Positions 1-8,936 are shown, numbered from the stretch's first letter. The stretch is DNA of 64,000 nt from Rhizobium sp. BK313 (GCF_014193655.1 NZ_JACHZQ010000010.1:124001-188000), one strand, 5' to 3'. Notes: generated by a model not told the origin, from the letters alone. Made by a program: numbers and translations.

Positions 1-890
1 CTAATCGCTTCGTTTGACCGGCGGCCGGCCGCTTGGCCGCAGATGATGGCGCCGAGTTCGGGGAAGGCTGCGTCCTCGCTCACAAGTCCCGCGGCGATAG
101 CATGATGCAGTTCGCCGAGCCGGCGGGTCTGCTTCAGGCTGTCGGCGACGTAGGGGGCGGCGCGCAGGATCGCCGCCGGATCGATCTCGTTCTTGTGCTC
201 GGCATCCGAGCCCATGGCAGTGACATGCTGGCCCGGCTCCAGCCAGGAGGCGGCAACAATCGGCCTGTCCGAGGGGGTAGTGGTGACGATGATGTCGGCG
301 CCCCGGCAGGCCCGTTCGGCGTCAGCCTCGGCCGAAACGGGAAACCCGAGCTCGACCGTCAGCTCCCTGGCAACCTGTTTGGCCTTTTCCGCATCGCGGG
401 CCCAGATGCGGGCCGTCTCGATCGGCCGTACCAAAGTCAACGCACGAAGCTGCAAGCGCGTCTGCATGCCGGCGCCGAGAATTGCCGCGATCCGGGCATC
501 CGCGCGGGCAAGATGTCTTGCGGCAACGGCGCCGGCCGCCGCCGTGCGCACATCCGTCAGATAACCGTTGTCGAGCAGAAGTGCCTCGACCAGACCGGTG
601 TGTGCCGACAGCAGCATCATCAATCCATTGGTGCTGGGTAGGCCGAGCAACGGATTATTGAAGAAACCCGGGCTCACCTTGATCGCGAAACTGTCGAGAT
701 CCGGCACATAGGCCGTCTTGACGTCGACTTCACCGCGATGAGCCGGAATATCGAGCCTCATAATCGGCGGCATCTCCACCGCCTTGGTCGCCAGGGCCGC
801 AAAGGCTTGTTCGACACAGTCGATCGCGTCGGCATCAAGCTGCACAATCCTGCGCAGGTCGGTTTCCGTCAGCACAAGCACGCGCGCCAT
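1..890 (-). CDS. eutC: Ornithine cyclodeaminase/mu-crystallin family protein (EutC-like), cut by window edge
   Basis: NAD(P)-dependent cyclodeaminase-fold enzyme. In ectoine/hydroxyectoine catabolic clusters EutC is paired with the EutB dehydratase. I translated it from ATG 890. The protein opens MARVLVLTETDLRRIV and carries the Rossmann motif ILGAGMQTRLQL, then GLPSTNGLMMLLSA and MGSDAEHKNEIDP, all typical of the OCD family. About 296 codons are present and the reading frame is still open at base 1, so roughly 30 C-terminal residues lie outside. The start overlaps the stop of the upstream eutB-like gene (ATGA), which implies translational coupling. Family membership is secure. The ectoine role rests only on the partner gene, because no other ectoine genes are visible. 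Confidence 0.8.
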   Translation of the reverse strand, partial: MARVLVLTETDLRRIVQLDADAIDCVEQAFAALATKAVEMPPIMRLDIPAHRGEVDVKTAYVPDLDSFAIKVSPGFFNNPLLGLPSTNGLMMLLSAHTGLVEALLLDNGYLTDVRTAAAGAVAARHLARADARIAAILGAGMQTRLQLRALTLVRPIETARIWARDAEKAKQVARELTVELGFPVSAEADAERACRGADIIVTTTPSDRPIVAASWLEPGQHVTAMGSDAEHKNEIDPAAILRAAPYVADSLKQTRRLGELHHAIAAGLVSEDAAFPELGAIICGQAAGRRSNEAI

Positions 891-1873
891 CACGCCACCC
901 CCGTTTTGATGCCGTCGACAATTTTGCGATGGAGCACCGGATCGATGTTGCCGCCGGAAACGATGATCGCCGTCGGACCGTCAGGCCTGATCTTGCCGGC
1001 AAGCAGCGCTGCGATACCGACCGCACCCGCGCCCTCGACGATCTCGCCTTCGACCGTCGCCGCATGCCGGACGCCCGCCGCTATCTCGTCTTCGCTCAGC
1101 AGGATCACATCGTCGAGAAGGTCGCGGCACATCGCAAACGTCAGGCGATTGTCGAGCCCGATGCCGCCTCCCAGGGAATCCGCCAGGGTTTCAACCTCCC
1201 GGACTTCGAGTGGCGTGCCGGCGGCAAGGCTCGCTGCCATCGCCGCTCCCCGCTCCATCGATATGCCGACTACTCTGGCTTGCGGCCGCCTGCCCTTGAT
1301 CGCAGCGGCAACACCGGAGGCAAGTCCGCCGCCCGACAAAGGCACGAGGACAAGCGCCACGTCCGGCAGACCATCTGCGATCTCGAGCCCGATGGTCCCC
1401 TGGCCGGCGATCACGCCGGGATCATCGAAGGGCGGCACGAAGCTCATGCCCTCATCGCTTACCTGACGCTCGACCTCGCGCATGGCATCATCCTGAGAGT
1501 GGCCGACAATACGGACTTCGGCCCCGAGGCTGCGGATCGCCTCGACTTTGTTGGCAGGAACAAGCGCCGACAAGCAAATGGTCGCCCGCACCCCCAGTGT
1601 CCTTGCGGCATGCGCGACGGCTCTGCCATGATTGCCCGTGGAGGCCGTAGCCAATCCGCGCGAACGTGCCTTCTCGTCCAGGCACAAGATCGCATTGGTT
1701 GCTCCCCGAAGCTTGAAGCTGCCGGTCTTCTGGTGGTTTTCCAACTTGAGGAACACGGGCGCGCCGGATTGGCGGGAGAGCGCTTGCGACCGCAGCAACG
1801 GCGTGCGGACAACGTGTCCGACAATGCGTCGCCGTGCCTCTTCGATATCGGGCAACGTCACCATTGCCGTCAT
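890..1873 (-). CDS. eutB: Threonine dehydratase-like PLP enzyme (EutB-like)
   Basis: Fold-type II PLP lyase of the serine/threonine dehydratase family, 327 residues. The PLP lysine lies in KTGSFKLRGA (about residue 52), with the asparagine loop STGNHGRA and the phosphate-binding glycine loop PLSGGGLASG (about residue 180). Length matches EutB/YbcD-type dehydratases (about 325). The coupled cyclodeaminase gene downstream is the EutB-EutC arrangement of hydroxyectoine degradation, but a generic hydroxy-amino-acid dehydratase is equally possible. A second in-frame Met lies three codons in and neither has an obvious Shine-Dalgarno, so the start is uncertain. The gene is preceded by an AT-richer intergenic region with an inverted repeat. 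Confidence 0.8.
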   Translation of the reverse strand: MTAMVTLPDIEEARRRIVGHVVRTPLLRSQALSRQSGAPVFLKLENHQKTGSFKLRGATNAILCLDEKARSRGLATASTGNHGRAVAHAARTLGVRATICLSALVPANKVEAIRSLGAEVRIVGHSQDDAMREVERQVSDEGMSFVPPFDDPGVIAGQGTIGLEIADGLPDVALVLVPLSGGGLASGVAAAIKGRRPQARVVGISMERGAAMAASLAAGTPLEVREVETLADSLGGGIGLDNRLTFAMCRDLLDDVILLSEDEIAAGVRHAATVEGEIVEGAGAVGIAALLAGKIRPDGPTAIIVSGGNIDPVLHRKIVDGIKTGVA

Positions 1874-1924
1874 CGCACAGTCCGTTGCTTTGGAAATACT
1901 GTGACCGACGTCAGCACGAATTCA

Positions 1925-1966
1925 TCTCTTTCACAACCAATGTTCATGACATCAGCGTGAAAGAGA
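1925..1966. promoter_or_regulatory. 10-bp inverted repeat upstream of eutB-like gene
   Basis: TCTCTTTCAC at 1925-1934 is exactly complementary to GTGAAAGAGA at 1957-1966, with a 22-bp spacer. It lies about 50 bp upstream of the eutB-like start, where an operator or upstream activator site would sit. No matching regulator gene is adjacent. The function is inferred. Confidence 0.4.
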
Positions 1967-2429
1967 CAAAAGATCATGTCAATCTGAATATTGTTTCATT
2001 ACAATTTTGAAGTGGTCTATCATGCCGGATTTTCTGTGGCGGCAAGCAGTCGTTGACCGCGCGATGGCCCTCATGGAAATAGCCCGCCTCCCGATCAGGT
2101 AGCCGAGTTTGGTCCCTTCGAAGCCAGATGCCGACCAATCGATTTCGGAGACCGAGTAGGCCCAGGCTTTGCAGCAAGGCAGGAGGAAAAATGATGGACG
2201 GGGCCAGGCCGCTGGCTCCTCAATGCAACCGCGCCGAAAGACGGCAGTCGGATCCTCGTCACGATCCGCCCGCCCGAACAGGGGCCGGCAGAAGTTGACC
2301 TCGCGTATTGTTCGAATGGCGATCGAACAAGCGGCAGCGGCGCGGAACGGGGCGCAGGAGCGGGTGCGTCAGCCTCCCACTGGACCAGCGATCGGATTCC
2401 ACCGTCGGGGCTGACGATCCGTAATGACG
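1967..2429. other. Intergenic, no supported gene
   Basis: This stretch lies between the eutB promoter region and the end of vapC. The short open frames on both strands lack recognisable domains and convincing ribosome sites. I see no RNA gene or repeat here. Confidence 0.5.
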
Positions 2430-2858
2430 CTATACTGGGAGATCCCACGGATTCACGAGTGCAACGCCCATGCCATCGAAATCTCTGATGTTGCGCGTTA
2501 CCAGCTTCATACGCCGAGTGAGCGCCGTAGCCGCGATGTAGGCATCGTTGATCGGTTTAGGATCCGGCACATGCCATTGGGCCGCCTGAATGGCCGCCGC
2601 CTCGTCCAAGGGCAGGATACGACCGGAAAAGGTCGTGAGAACTGTATTCTCCAGCCAGTTGCGCAGCACCTTCCCCGTGACGGCATCCTTATGCTCCACC
2701 AGCCGGACGCCAATCTCTAGTTCATGCAGGACCACAGACGAAATGAAGGTTTCGACCGGATCAACGGTTTCGTTCCATACCACGACATTGGGATGCGCTT
2801 TGCCGCTCGCAACCTTGCGCAGTTCGGACACGACATTGGTATCGAGCAACAACATCAT
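2430..2858 (-). CDS. vapC: VapC-family PIN-domain toxin
   Basis: PIN-domain ribonuclease toxin, 142 residues, the usual VapC length. The acidic metal-binding residues are visible: Asp in LLLDTNVVSEL (N-terminus), Glu in VLHELEIGV (about residue 46), Asp in INDAYIAAT (about residue 105) and Asp in RNIRDFDG (about residue 128). The start codon overlaps the end of the antitoxin gene, so the pair is translationally coupled. It probably cleaves tRNA or other structured RNA when the antitoxin is lost; that is family knowledge, and the target cannot be read here. Such modules are common plasmid stabilisers. Confidence 0.92.
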   Translation of the reverse strand: MMLLLDTNVVSELRKVASGKAHPNVVVWNETVDPVETFISSVVLHELEIGVRLVEHKDAVTGKVLRNWLENTVLTTFSGRILPLDEAAAIQAAQWHVPDPKPINDAYIAATALTRRMKLVTRNIRDFDGMGVALVNPWDLPV

Positions 2859-3109
2859 GACAGATCAACCGGCCGGGCATGTTCCGTGCGCTGCGGGAGC
2901 GGCAAGTCAACGTCTTCCGCCCCCGGCGCAGCCAGCATGTCACCAAGGGTCCGCATTTTGCCGGTAAGCCGTTTGTACTCGTCGAACGACAAGAGGACAT
3001 GCGCAGGCCGTCCCCTGTCGGTGATGATCACCGGCCCTTCTTTGGCGGCGCGTTTTGCGCGGCCAAGGTCCTGATTGAGTTCTCGGCCTGAAAGCGTGGT
3101 GACGGTCAT
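2855..3109 (-). CDS. vapB: Phd/YefM-type antitoxin (VapB)
   Basis: Antitoxin of the Phd/YefM superfamily: MTVTTLSGRELNQDLGRAK followed by GPVIITDRGRPAHVLLSFDEY, the DNA-binding N-terminal fold. The acidic C-terminus would wrap the toxin. The frame is open further upstream (to 3145), but the Met at 3109 gives the family's normal N-terminus and leaves the 18-bp palindrome outside the coding region, so I chose it. It is the first gene of the vapBC operon and should autorepress through that palindrome. Confidence 0.9.
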   Translation of the reverse strand: MTVTTLSGRELNQDLGRAKRAAKEGPVIITDRGRPAHVLLSFDEYKRLTGKMRTLGDMLAAPGAEDVDLPLPQRTEHARPVDLS

Positions 3110-3126
3110 ACCAAGTCTCCAATATT

Positions 3127-3144
3127 TGTGGTTACGTAACCACA
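3127..3144. promoter_or_regulatory. 18-bp perfect palindrome, probable vapBC operator
   Basis: TGTGGTTACGTAACCACA is a perfect palindrome ending 18 bp upstream of the vapB start. Phd/YefM-type antitoxins bind such palindromes to repress their own operon, so this is the likely operator. Confidence 0.7.
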
Positions 3145-3145
3145 T

Positions 3146-3611
3146 TTAATTCGCGTGAACTCGAATTGCAAGATGAATAGCCGCTGTGGGACATCAATGG
3201 CGGGTTGGAGAAGGTTCACCCTGCTTCACGGCTTTTTCGCTTGTCACTCCTGCTTGATCGCAGTTCCCCTCATGACCTTAGAGGCGCCTTGACCACACAA
3301 GTTTTTCGGCCTGAGGAACCGCGCCCTTGGCGTCGATCCACGGTGACAGAACACCGACACCTTGGACGGCTATGTCATGCGATGACCAGCCTGATCGCCG
3401 ACCTGGATCATGATTTCGAGGCGATCTCTGCCCGGCGGCGGCCTGTCAGTTCCCTATCGAGCAGGTGACACGGCGATATGCCCGCGCTCACCGGAAAGTG
3501 GGCGACCGGCTTCGGGACTGGCATATCGCAGATACTCGGCGTGCTTCTCCTCGCTTTCCTCCGGGTGGCCGCGCCAGAGGCGGAGCGCATAATAGTAGAC
3601 GGCAAGAGGTC
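3146..3611. other. Intergenic, no supported gene
   Basis: About 465 bp between vapB and the substrate-binding protein gene. One 87-residue frame (3205-3468) has no recognisable family or good start context. I see no structured element. Confidence 0.45.
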
Positions 3612-4646
3612 TCAATTGCCGAGTTCGGCGGCTGTTTGTGATTTATCGGTAAGGTCGGCGAAACGAAGGTCGAATTCTTCTTCTGCTTTGAGGGTCTTGC
3701 CTTTGAACTGACCGGCCTTCTGCAGGAGATCGATGGTGTCCTGCTGGGTTGGGATGAGTTCGTCCTTCCAGTTTGGAATGCGGGTGGACGTCCCATCGCT
3801 GTCAGCCACGGCTTTGGCGTCAGCCTTGTTCAGACGCTGGTCTTTAACGAGGTACTCATCGATCCATGTCTTTTGATTTGTGTTCCGCCAGAGATGAGCG
3901 CGATACCAGTGAATGACAAGGTCCCTGATTGCGGCCGACTGCGCTGGATCCTTGAGTGCCGTTTTGCTGGCATAGAGATATTTGAGGTTCGTGCTACCGC
4001 CCGGAACATCGGGAATCTCTTTCGCATCGGTTCCTTCCACGGACTTGAGATATCGATAGCGGTCAGGCTGCTTCAACACCGCAGCGTCGATCTGATCGGA
4101 CCGCAGCGCATCGGCAAATTCGGCCAGCCCTAGATTGATCGGTTGGATATCGTCGATTGTCAGGCCAGACCCGCGGAGGTCTCGGAATACGGTCGCCTGT
4201 TGAGATGTTCCCGCGTTGATGCCAATCTTCTTGCCCTTGAGATCCTTGAGGTCCTTAATTCCTGATCCGGGAGCTGTGGCAAAGATCGTCGCCGGTCCCG
4301 ATGTGACGACTGCGCCAACGATTACAACCTCTGCCCCGGAGAATTGGGCCAAAATGGGTGGGACGTCGCCAACGGCACCCACCTGTGCTGCTCCCGCCCT
4401 AATCGCCTCCAGGCGCAGCGGACCGCTGGTGAAATTGGCAAAGGAAACATCTTCCGCAAGCTTGCCCCGCTCGCCGGAAAGCTTGAGCAGACTGGCAGCA
4501 TTGTTGGCATCATCGGCGAGCACGAGCTTTACACCGGAAGGAACGTGCCCTGAAAGAGAGGCGTTTTGCGCTTTGACCGACACAAAAGCCACCGCTGAGA
4601 AAAGTGCCACAAGCAGCCCAAGGCGAAATACAGACCGATGACGCAT
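3612..4646 (-). CDS. ABC transporter periplasmic substrate-binding protein, sulfonate/nitrate type (SsuA-like)
   Basis: Periplasmic binding protein of the NMT1/SsuA family that would deliver an alkanesulfonate or related organosulfur compound to the permease. It has an N-terminal signal peptide ending near VSVKAQNA, then the family hallmarks GAAQVGAVGDVPPI and LKDLKGKKIGINAGTS. I chose ATG 4646, just after the stop of the ATPase gene and preceded by AAAGGA, rather than a TTG two codons earlier. It is the last gene of a four-gene minus-strand operon with a flavin monooxygenase, which points to sulfur scavenging. The exact substrate is unknown. Confidence 0.85.
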   Translation of the reverse strand: MRHRSVFRLGLLVALFSAVAFVSVKAQNASLSGHVPSGVKLVLADDANNAASLLKLSGERGKLAEDVSFANFTSGPLRLEAIRAGAAQVGAVGDVPPILAQFSGAEVVIVGAVVTSGPATIFATAPGSGIKDLKDLKGKKIGINAGTSQQATVFRDLRGSGLTIDDIQPINLGLAEFADALRSDQIDAAVLKQPDRYRYLKSVEGTDAKEIPDVPGGSTNLKYLYASKTALKDPAQSAAIRDLVIHWYRAHLWRNTNQKTWIDEYLVKDQRLNKADAKAVADSDGTSTRIPNWKDELIPTQQDTIDLLQKAGQFKGKTLKAEEEFDLRFADLTDKSQTAAELGN

Positions 4647-4648
4647 AA

Positions 4649-5404
4649 TCAAAGTTCCTTTGGTTGGACGGGAGAACCGCTCTTCGGGACACCCAGCCGT
4701 TCAAGGATGTCGTCGCGGGCCGTTTCGAAGCGGATGGGGGAAGACCTGACGCCGGAGATGCTCTCGTCGTAGCTGATCCTGCCATTGGCAATGATCACCA
4801 CGCGGTCCGCGAGACGAAGAGCCTCTTCGACATCATGGGTAACAAACAGGACGGCTGGCTGAAGGCGCTGGCACAGCTTGAGCAGAAGCCGCTGCATTCG
4901 AATTCTGGTCAGCGCGTCAAGCGCGCTGAACGGCTCGTCGGCCAGGAGCAGGTCCGGAGTTCTGACCAGCGACCGAGCCAAGGCGACGCGTTGTTGTTCG
5001 CCCCCGGACAGAGTCTTCGGCCAGACATTTTCCTTTCCCGACAGCTCGACTTCCTGGAGTGCCGCTTTGGCCCGATCATAAACACCGGCATCGTAGATCC
5101 CAAGGGTGACATTATCGATGACATTGGCCCAAGGTAGCAGGCGCGAATCCTGGAAGAGGACCGAGTGCCGCTCGGGGATCTCGATATGTCCCGATCCCCG
5201 GGCATCGGCATCGAGGCCTGCAACCGCCCTGAGAATTGTGCTTTTTCCTGAACCACTGCGACCAAGGAGGGCGACAAACTCTCCCTTCCTGATCTCCAGG
5301 TCGACGCCGTCGATTACGGTCTGTCCAGCAAAGCTTCGACGAAGGTCCTTGATGCGAACCGAAGACTGGCCCGCGCTTATAGCCACGTGAGAGACTATCG
5401 CCAC
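4649..5404 (-). CDS. ABC transporter ATP-binding protein (SsuB-like)
   Basis: Nucleotide-binding subunit of the sulfonate/nitrate/taurine importer family, 251 residues. Walker A is GRSGSGKST (about residue 48), signature LSGGEQQRVALARSL (about residue 138), and Walker B LLLADEPFSAL. It starts at a GTG that overlaps the end of the permease gene, and its stop lies three bases upstream of the binding-protein start, so translation is coupled through the operon. Confidence 0.9.
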   Translation of the reverse strand: MAIVSHVAISAGQSSVRIKDLRRSFAGQTVIDGVDLEIRKGEFVALLGRSGSGKSTILRAVAGLDADARGSGHIEIPERHSVLFQDSRLLPWANVIDNVTLGIYDAGVYDRAKAALQEVELSGKENVWPKTLSGGEQQRVALARSLVRTPDLLLADEPFSALDALTRIRMQRLLLKLCQRLQPAVLFVTHDVEEALRLADRVVIIANGRISYDESISGVRSSPIRFETARDDILERLGVPKSGSPVQPKEL

Positions 5405-6225
5405 GAGAGCACCTTCCCCTCAAGCAGCCGAACGATGGCATCGGAGCCAAATCCAAGAACCCCGTAGATGACGAGGCCGACAAGAACGACATCCGTCTGC
5501 CCATAAGTCCGAGCTTGCGTGATCATATACCCGATGCCGCTGGTCGCGTTGACGGTTTCAACGACGACAAGCGCGGTCCAGGCACTAGTCACCGCCAGCC
5601 GAAGTCCGGTGAAAAATCCCGGCAATGATGCGGGAAACACGATGTGTCTCAGAAAGCGCCAGTTCGACAACCCAACAGTTTGGCCAAGTTCTACATACCG
5701 CCGGTCGATGCCCCTTAGCGCGGCGTGGGTGTTGATGTAGATCGGAATGGCTACCCCGATTGCAATGATGCTGACCTTCATCATTTCACCGATGCCAAGC
5801 CAGATTATGAACAGGGGAATGAGCGCAAGATTGGGAATGGACCTCTTCACCTGGACATTGCCATCGATGAGAGCGTCTCCAAGACGCGTGAGCCCCGCCA
5901 GAATGGCAAGGACAAATCCAGACGCCACCCCAACGACCAGCGCAATCCCAGCGCGTTGGAGCGACATACTGACGTCAGACGCAAGCGTCCCGCTTTCGAC
6001 CATGTCCAGGAACGAAGAAGCGACAACTATCGGCCCGGGCATCTTCGCCGGCGAAATCCATCCCAGGCCCGATGCGACATACCACAGCAACAGCACGAGC
6101 GCGGGGCCGAGAAGCGTCTGCCCTGGGAACGGCTTTTTCGGAAGCAACGCCAGTTCACGACCGCCTTCGTCACCCTTTGACTTCTGAAGAAAATCAGATG
6201 GGGTGGAAAATGACAGCAGGCTCAT
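5395..6225 (-). CDS. ABC transporter permease (SsuC-like)
   Basis: Inner-membrane permease of the BPD_transp_1 family with about six hydrophobic segments; the first spans LLGPALVLLLWYVASGLGW. The EAA-type loop reads ELGQTVGLSNWRFLRHIVFPASLPGFFTG when its halves are read together. The frame extends to a TTG at 6237, but ATG 6225 has GGAG at the right distance and is preferred. It sits between the monooxygenase and the ATPase of the same operon. Confidence 0.9.
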   Translation of the reverse strand: MSLLSFSTPSDFLQKSKGDEGGRELALLPKKPFPGQTLLGPALVLLLWYVASGLGWISPAKMPGPIVVASSFLDMVESGTLASDVSMSLQRAGIALVVGVASGFVLAILAGLTRLGDALIDGNVQVKRSIPNLALIPLFIIWLGIGEMMKVSIIAIGVAIPIYINTHAALRGIDRRYVELGQTVGLSNWRFLRHIVFPASLPGFFTGLRLAVTSAWTALVVVETVNATSGIGYMITQARTYGQTDVVLVGLVIYGVLGFGSDAIVRLLEGKVLSWR

Positions 6226-6251
6226 TTGAAGCTCCAATTCTTCAACGGTCG

Positions 6252-7595
6252 CTATTCGGCCGCGGCAGTGTATCGGGTGTCGCGGCTGACCGACGGCCGA
6301 TCGAGACCAAGATGGTCCCGAAGGGTGGTGCCCTCGTATTCCTCGCGGAAAACGCCCTTGGACTGGAGGATTGGAACGACCTGCTCGACGAATGTTGAAA
6401 GGGATGTCGGCAGCGCAGGCGGGATCAGGTTGAAGCCGTCAGCCGCCCCGTTCTGGAACCATTCGATAATGGTGCCCGCAATCTGCTCCGGCGTGCCTGT
6501 AGCGATGCGGTGGCCTCGGCCAGCACTCAAGCGGCGCAGCAACTGGCGAAGAGTTAAATCTTCGGTCGTGGTCAATCGATAGACAAGGTCGTGCCTGCTT
6601 TTCTGATTGCCCTCGCTCTCTTCTCTGGCGGGTATTTTCACCGGCTGATCAAGGTCATGGTCCGAGAAATCTATGCCCGTTATTCTCGATAGTTGGGCAA
6701 GCCCATAGGTCGGCAGCGTCAGGCCTTCAAAGGTTTCGCGAAGCGCCCAAGCCTCCTCTTCGGTGCCGCCGATGAAGAACGACAAGCCGGGTAGGATCAG
6801 CACACGATCAGGATCACGGCCAACGGCGCGAATCCGACCTTTAACATCCGCATAAAATGCCTGTGCATCCTCGATGATGGGCTGGGCGGTGAAGATTGCC
6901 TCGGCGTACTTGGCAGCGAGGTCCTTGCCGGGCTCTGAAGAGCCTGCCTGGAAAATGACCGGCCGTCCCTGCGGCGATCGAGGAATTTCGAGCGGCCCAG
7001 CAACATGGAAGTATTTGCCATGGTGGTCAATTCGATGGATACCGTCGGGATCGACAAAAATGCCCGCCTGTTTGTCACCCCGGATCGCATCATCATTCCA
7101 ACTGTCCCAGAGGCCTATCGTTATGTCCAGGAATTCCGCGGCGCGTTCGTAACGGGTATTCGGATCCGGATGATGGTCAAAACCGAAGTTAGCTGCGGCT
7201 TCAGCGTTCGCCGTGGTCACCACATTCCAGGCCGCCCTGCCCTTGCTGACATGATCGAGCGTCGCGAAGCGACGCGCAATGCCGTAAGGATCGTTATAAG
7301 TGGTGGAAGCAGTTGCAACCAGGCCGATGTGACTTGTCACGCCTGACAGAGCCGAAATGAGCGTAAACGGATCCAGCGAGTCCCACGGTCGATCCTGGGA
7401 GCGGTCCTTGAGTACGGGGTGGTCCGCAAAAAAGATGGCATCCAGCTTGCCCTGCTCGGCTATGCGAGCGAGATTGCGATAGTGATCAATGTCCGTGACG
7501 GACGCGACCCGCGTTTCGGGGAGGCGCCAGGCCGCTTCGTGTTGGCCGACGTTTCTGAGGAACGCGTTAAGGTGAATTTTTCGGTTCTGGGACAT
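6252..7595 (-). CDS. LLM-class flavin-dependent monooxygenase (NtaA/SnaA/DszA family)
   Basis: FMN-reduced-dependent monooxygenase with a bacterial luciferase-like TIM barrel. Family hallmarks are HLNAFLRNVGQHEAAWR at the N-terminus, LVATASTTYNDPYGIARRF, and RAAWNVVTTANAEAAANFG. Length (447 residues) fits the NtaA/DszA subgroup, which oxidises sulfones, sulfonates or aminocarboxylate chelators using FMNH2 from a separate reductase. I chose ATG 7595 because GGAG lies eight bases upstream and the family N-terminus begins there; a longer frame reaches 7625. Being first in an operon with a sulfonate-type importer, it probably releases sulfite from an imported organosulfur compound. Confidence 0.88.
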   Translation of the reverse strand: MSQNRKIHLNAFLRNVGQHEAAWRLPETRVASVTDIDHYRNLARIAEQGKLDAIFFADHPVLKDRSQDRPWDSLDPFTLISALSGVTSHIGLVATASTTYNDPYGIARRFATLDHVSKGRAAWNVVTTANAEAAANFGFDHHPDPNTRYERAAEFLDITIGLWDSWNDDAIRGDKQAGIFVDPDGIHRIDHHGKYFHVAGPLEIPRSPQGRPVIFQAGSSEPGKDLAAKYAEAIFTAQPIIEDAQAFYADVKGRIRAVGRDPDRVLILPGLSFFIGGTEEEAWALRETFEGLTLPTYGLAQLSRITGIDFSDHDLDQPVKIPAREESEGNQKSRHDLVYRLTTTEDLTLRQLLRRLSAGRGHRIATGTPEQIAGTIIEWFQNGAADGFNLIPPALPTSLSTFVEQVVPILQSKGVFREEYEGTTLRDHLGLDRPSVSRDTRYTAAAE

Positions 7596-7628
7596 CCGGT
7601 AGCTCCTCACATCGAATGCACTCAATTT

Positions 7629-7643
7629 CTATAAATTTTATAG
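7629..7643. promoter_or_regulatory. AT-rich 15-bp palindrome upstream of the monooxygenase operon
   Basis: CTATAAA-T-TTTATAG is a perfect odd palindrome 33 bp upstream of the monooxygenase start, in a locally AT-rich promoter-like segment. It may be a regulator site or overlap the -10 region. The regulator is unknown. Confidence 0.4.
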
Positions 7644-7759
7644 GGTATAAAAGACCTATTGTTCCCAATCTTGCCATCTTCGTGAAAAGAAATTCCCGCC
7701 GGCGATTCATTGGTTCCGCAAAGGAAGCGTTGTTGGCGCGACGTCGCCGCGTCCTCCTA

Positions 7760-7880
7760 GGGTCCGGACTCATAACTAGTAGCTGATGGTCGCTGCGATG
7801 CAGACCGCGGCGAGAAGGTTGTGGGCGTTTTGGTCGTAGCGCGTCGCCACGCGGCGGAAGTCTTTCAAGCGGCGACTGTA
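7760..7880 (-). mobile_element. IS5-family remnant (transposase 3' end and terminal repeat)
   Basis: The end GGGTCCGGACTCATAA resembles the terminal repeat of the IS at 8323. The adjacent minus-strand translation RRLKDFRRVATRYD followed by LLAAVCIAATISY is the conserved C-terminus of IS5/IS427-type transposases. Only about 120 bp remain, so this is a dead fragment of a different but related copy, in the same orientation as the element downstream. Confidence 0.75.
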
Positions 7881-7935
7881 ATTATGGTCTAAAGGTCGAG
7901 GGGTTTTGAGAGTGCGAGCAAGAAAGGAAGACGCA

Positions 7936-8304
7936 ATGTCTTTGGCGCTAAACCGGCTCATTCTTTACGCCCGCGACGTGGAAGGGACGGTCGCCTTCTA
8001 CGAAAAGCACTTTGGTTTCAAAGTGCTTCGCCTCCCTGGCGACAGAATTGTTGAGCTGGTGGCACAGAGTGGTGGAGCAAATCTAATGATCCATGCAGCC
8101 GCGAAGGGTGTGAAGACTGGACAGGTCACTGTGAAATTGGTGTTTGATGTTGAAGACGTTTCTGCCTTCTGCGAGAGGAGTGCCCGCAACGGGCTGGTTT
8201 TTAGCTCCCTACACCCCGCAGACGGATATTCCTATGCGAACGGCAAAGACCCTTGCGGAAATAATATCCAAGTGACCAGCCGTGCTTTCCGCAAGGCGGA
8301 TTAA
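7936..8304 (+). CDS. VOC-family (glyoxalase/bleomycin-resistance fold) protein
   Basis: A 122-residue protein with the paired beta-alpha-beta-beta-beta fold of the vicinal oxygen chelate superfamily: LILYARDVEGTVAFYEKHFGF at the start and a second half ending DPCGNNIQVTSR. ATG 7936 follows AGGAAG and gives the family N-terminus; the frame is open to 7906. Its reaction cannot be read. It sits between an IS5-type remnant and a second IS5-type element and may have been stranded there by transposition. Confidence 0.75.
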   Translation: MSLALNRLILYARDVEGTVAFYEKHFGFKVLRLPGDRIVELVAQSGGANLMIHAAAKGVKTGQVTVKLVFDVEDVSAFCERSARNGLVFSSLHPADGYSYANGKDPCGNNIQVTSRAFRKAD

Positions 8305-8322
8305 AACTTGGGGAGAATTCTA

Positions 8323-8936
8323 GGGCTGGGACTCATAACCAGTAGCAGCTGACGGCAGCGATGCAGACTGCGGCGTGGAAGTTGCCGGCGAGCGGGTCGT
8401 AGCGGGTTGCAATTCTGCGAACATCCTTGAGCCGCCCGAACATGCGCTCGATCGCGTTGCGGTTCCGATAGAGGTACGGCGAGAAGCAGCTCTTCCAGAC
8501 CGGTTGGATTTTGGTGGGATGTTTGGTTCGCTCCCCCCTTTTCCGCCGGAGGCGCAGCGATGCGCCTTCACGGCCGAGGAGTCGATCAATACTTCGGCCG
8601 GTGGGCCGCCAGCCGTGGCCAAGGCGTGAAACATGTTCGACCAGACGCCCTTGGCCGCCCAGCGCTGGAAGCGGTTGTAGAGCGTCTTGCGCGGACCATA
8701 GACCGACGGCGCATCCTTCCACCGGCTGCCGGAAACCAGGACATGGATGATGCCGCTGATAACCCGGCGGTCATCAACGCGCGGCTTGCCGCGCGTGTCC
8801 GTCGGAAGATGCGGTTCGAGCCGTGCGAACTGCTCGTCGTTGAGCCCAAAATACCCCTGATCCACCCACGATCTCCTCTCCGGGATCTTGAATCAGGTTT
8901 CGTCGCCGGTGGAAATCCCTTTATGGGTCCCAGCCC
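8323..8936 (-). mobile_element. IS5-family (IS427-like) element, internally deleted
   Basis: Terminal inverted repeats GGGCTGGGACTCATAA (left) and GGGCTGGGACCCATAA (right, complement) match at 15 of 16 positions, and both ends are flanked by TA, consistent with the 2-bp target duplication of this group. At 614 bp it is shorter than the usual 830-900 bp. The transposase reading frame shows an internal gap and a frameshift, so it is a non-autonomous deletion derivative. Confidence 0.85.
8333..8865 (-). pseudogene. IS5-family transposase, deleted and frameshifted
   Basis: The N-terminal part (ARLEPHLPTDTRGKPRVDDR, then SGSRWKDAPSVYGPRKTLYN and the first catalytic Asp in LIDSSAVKAHR) is in one frame. 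It jumps directly to PNIPPKSN, skipping the roughly 60 residues that normally carry the second catalytic Asp. The C-terminus (RNAIERMFGRLKDVRRIATR, ending AAVSCYWL) continues in another frame. Some IS5-group elements use programmed frameshifting, but the missing central block shows this copy is inactive. Confidence 0.85.

Noticed and set aside
929..1960. 343-residue plus-strand ORF over the eutB-like gene
   Set aside because: Antisense to a clear PLP dehydratase with all motifs; composition is that of a shadow.
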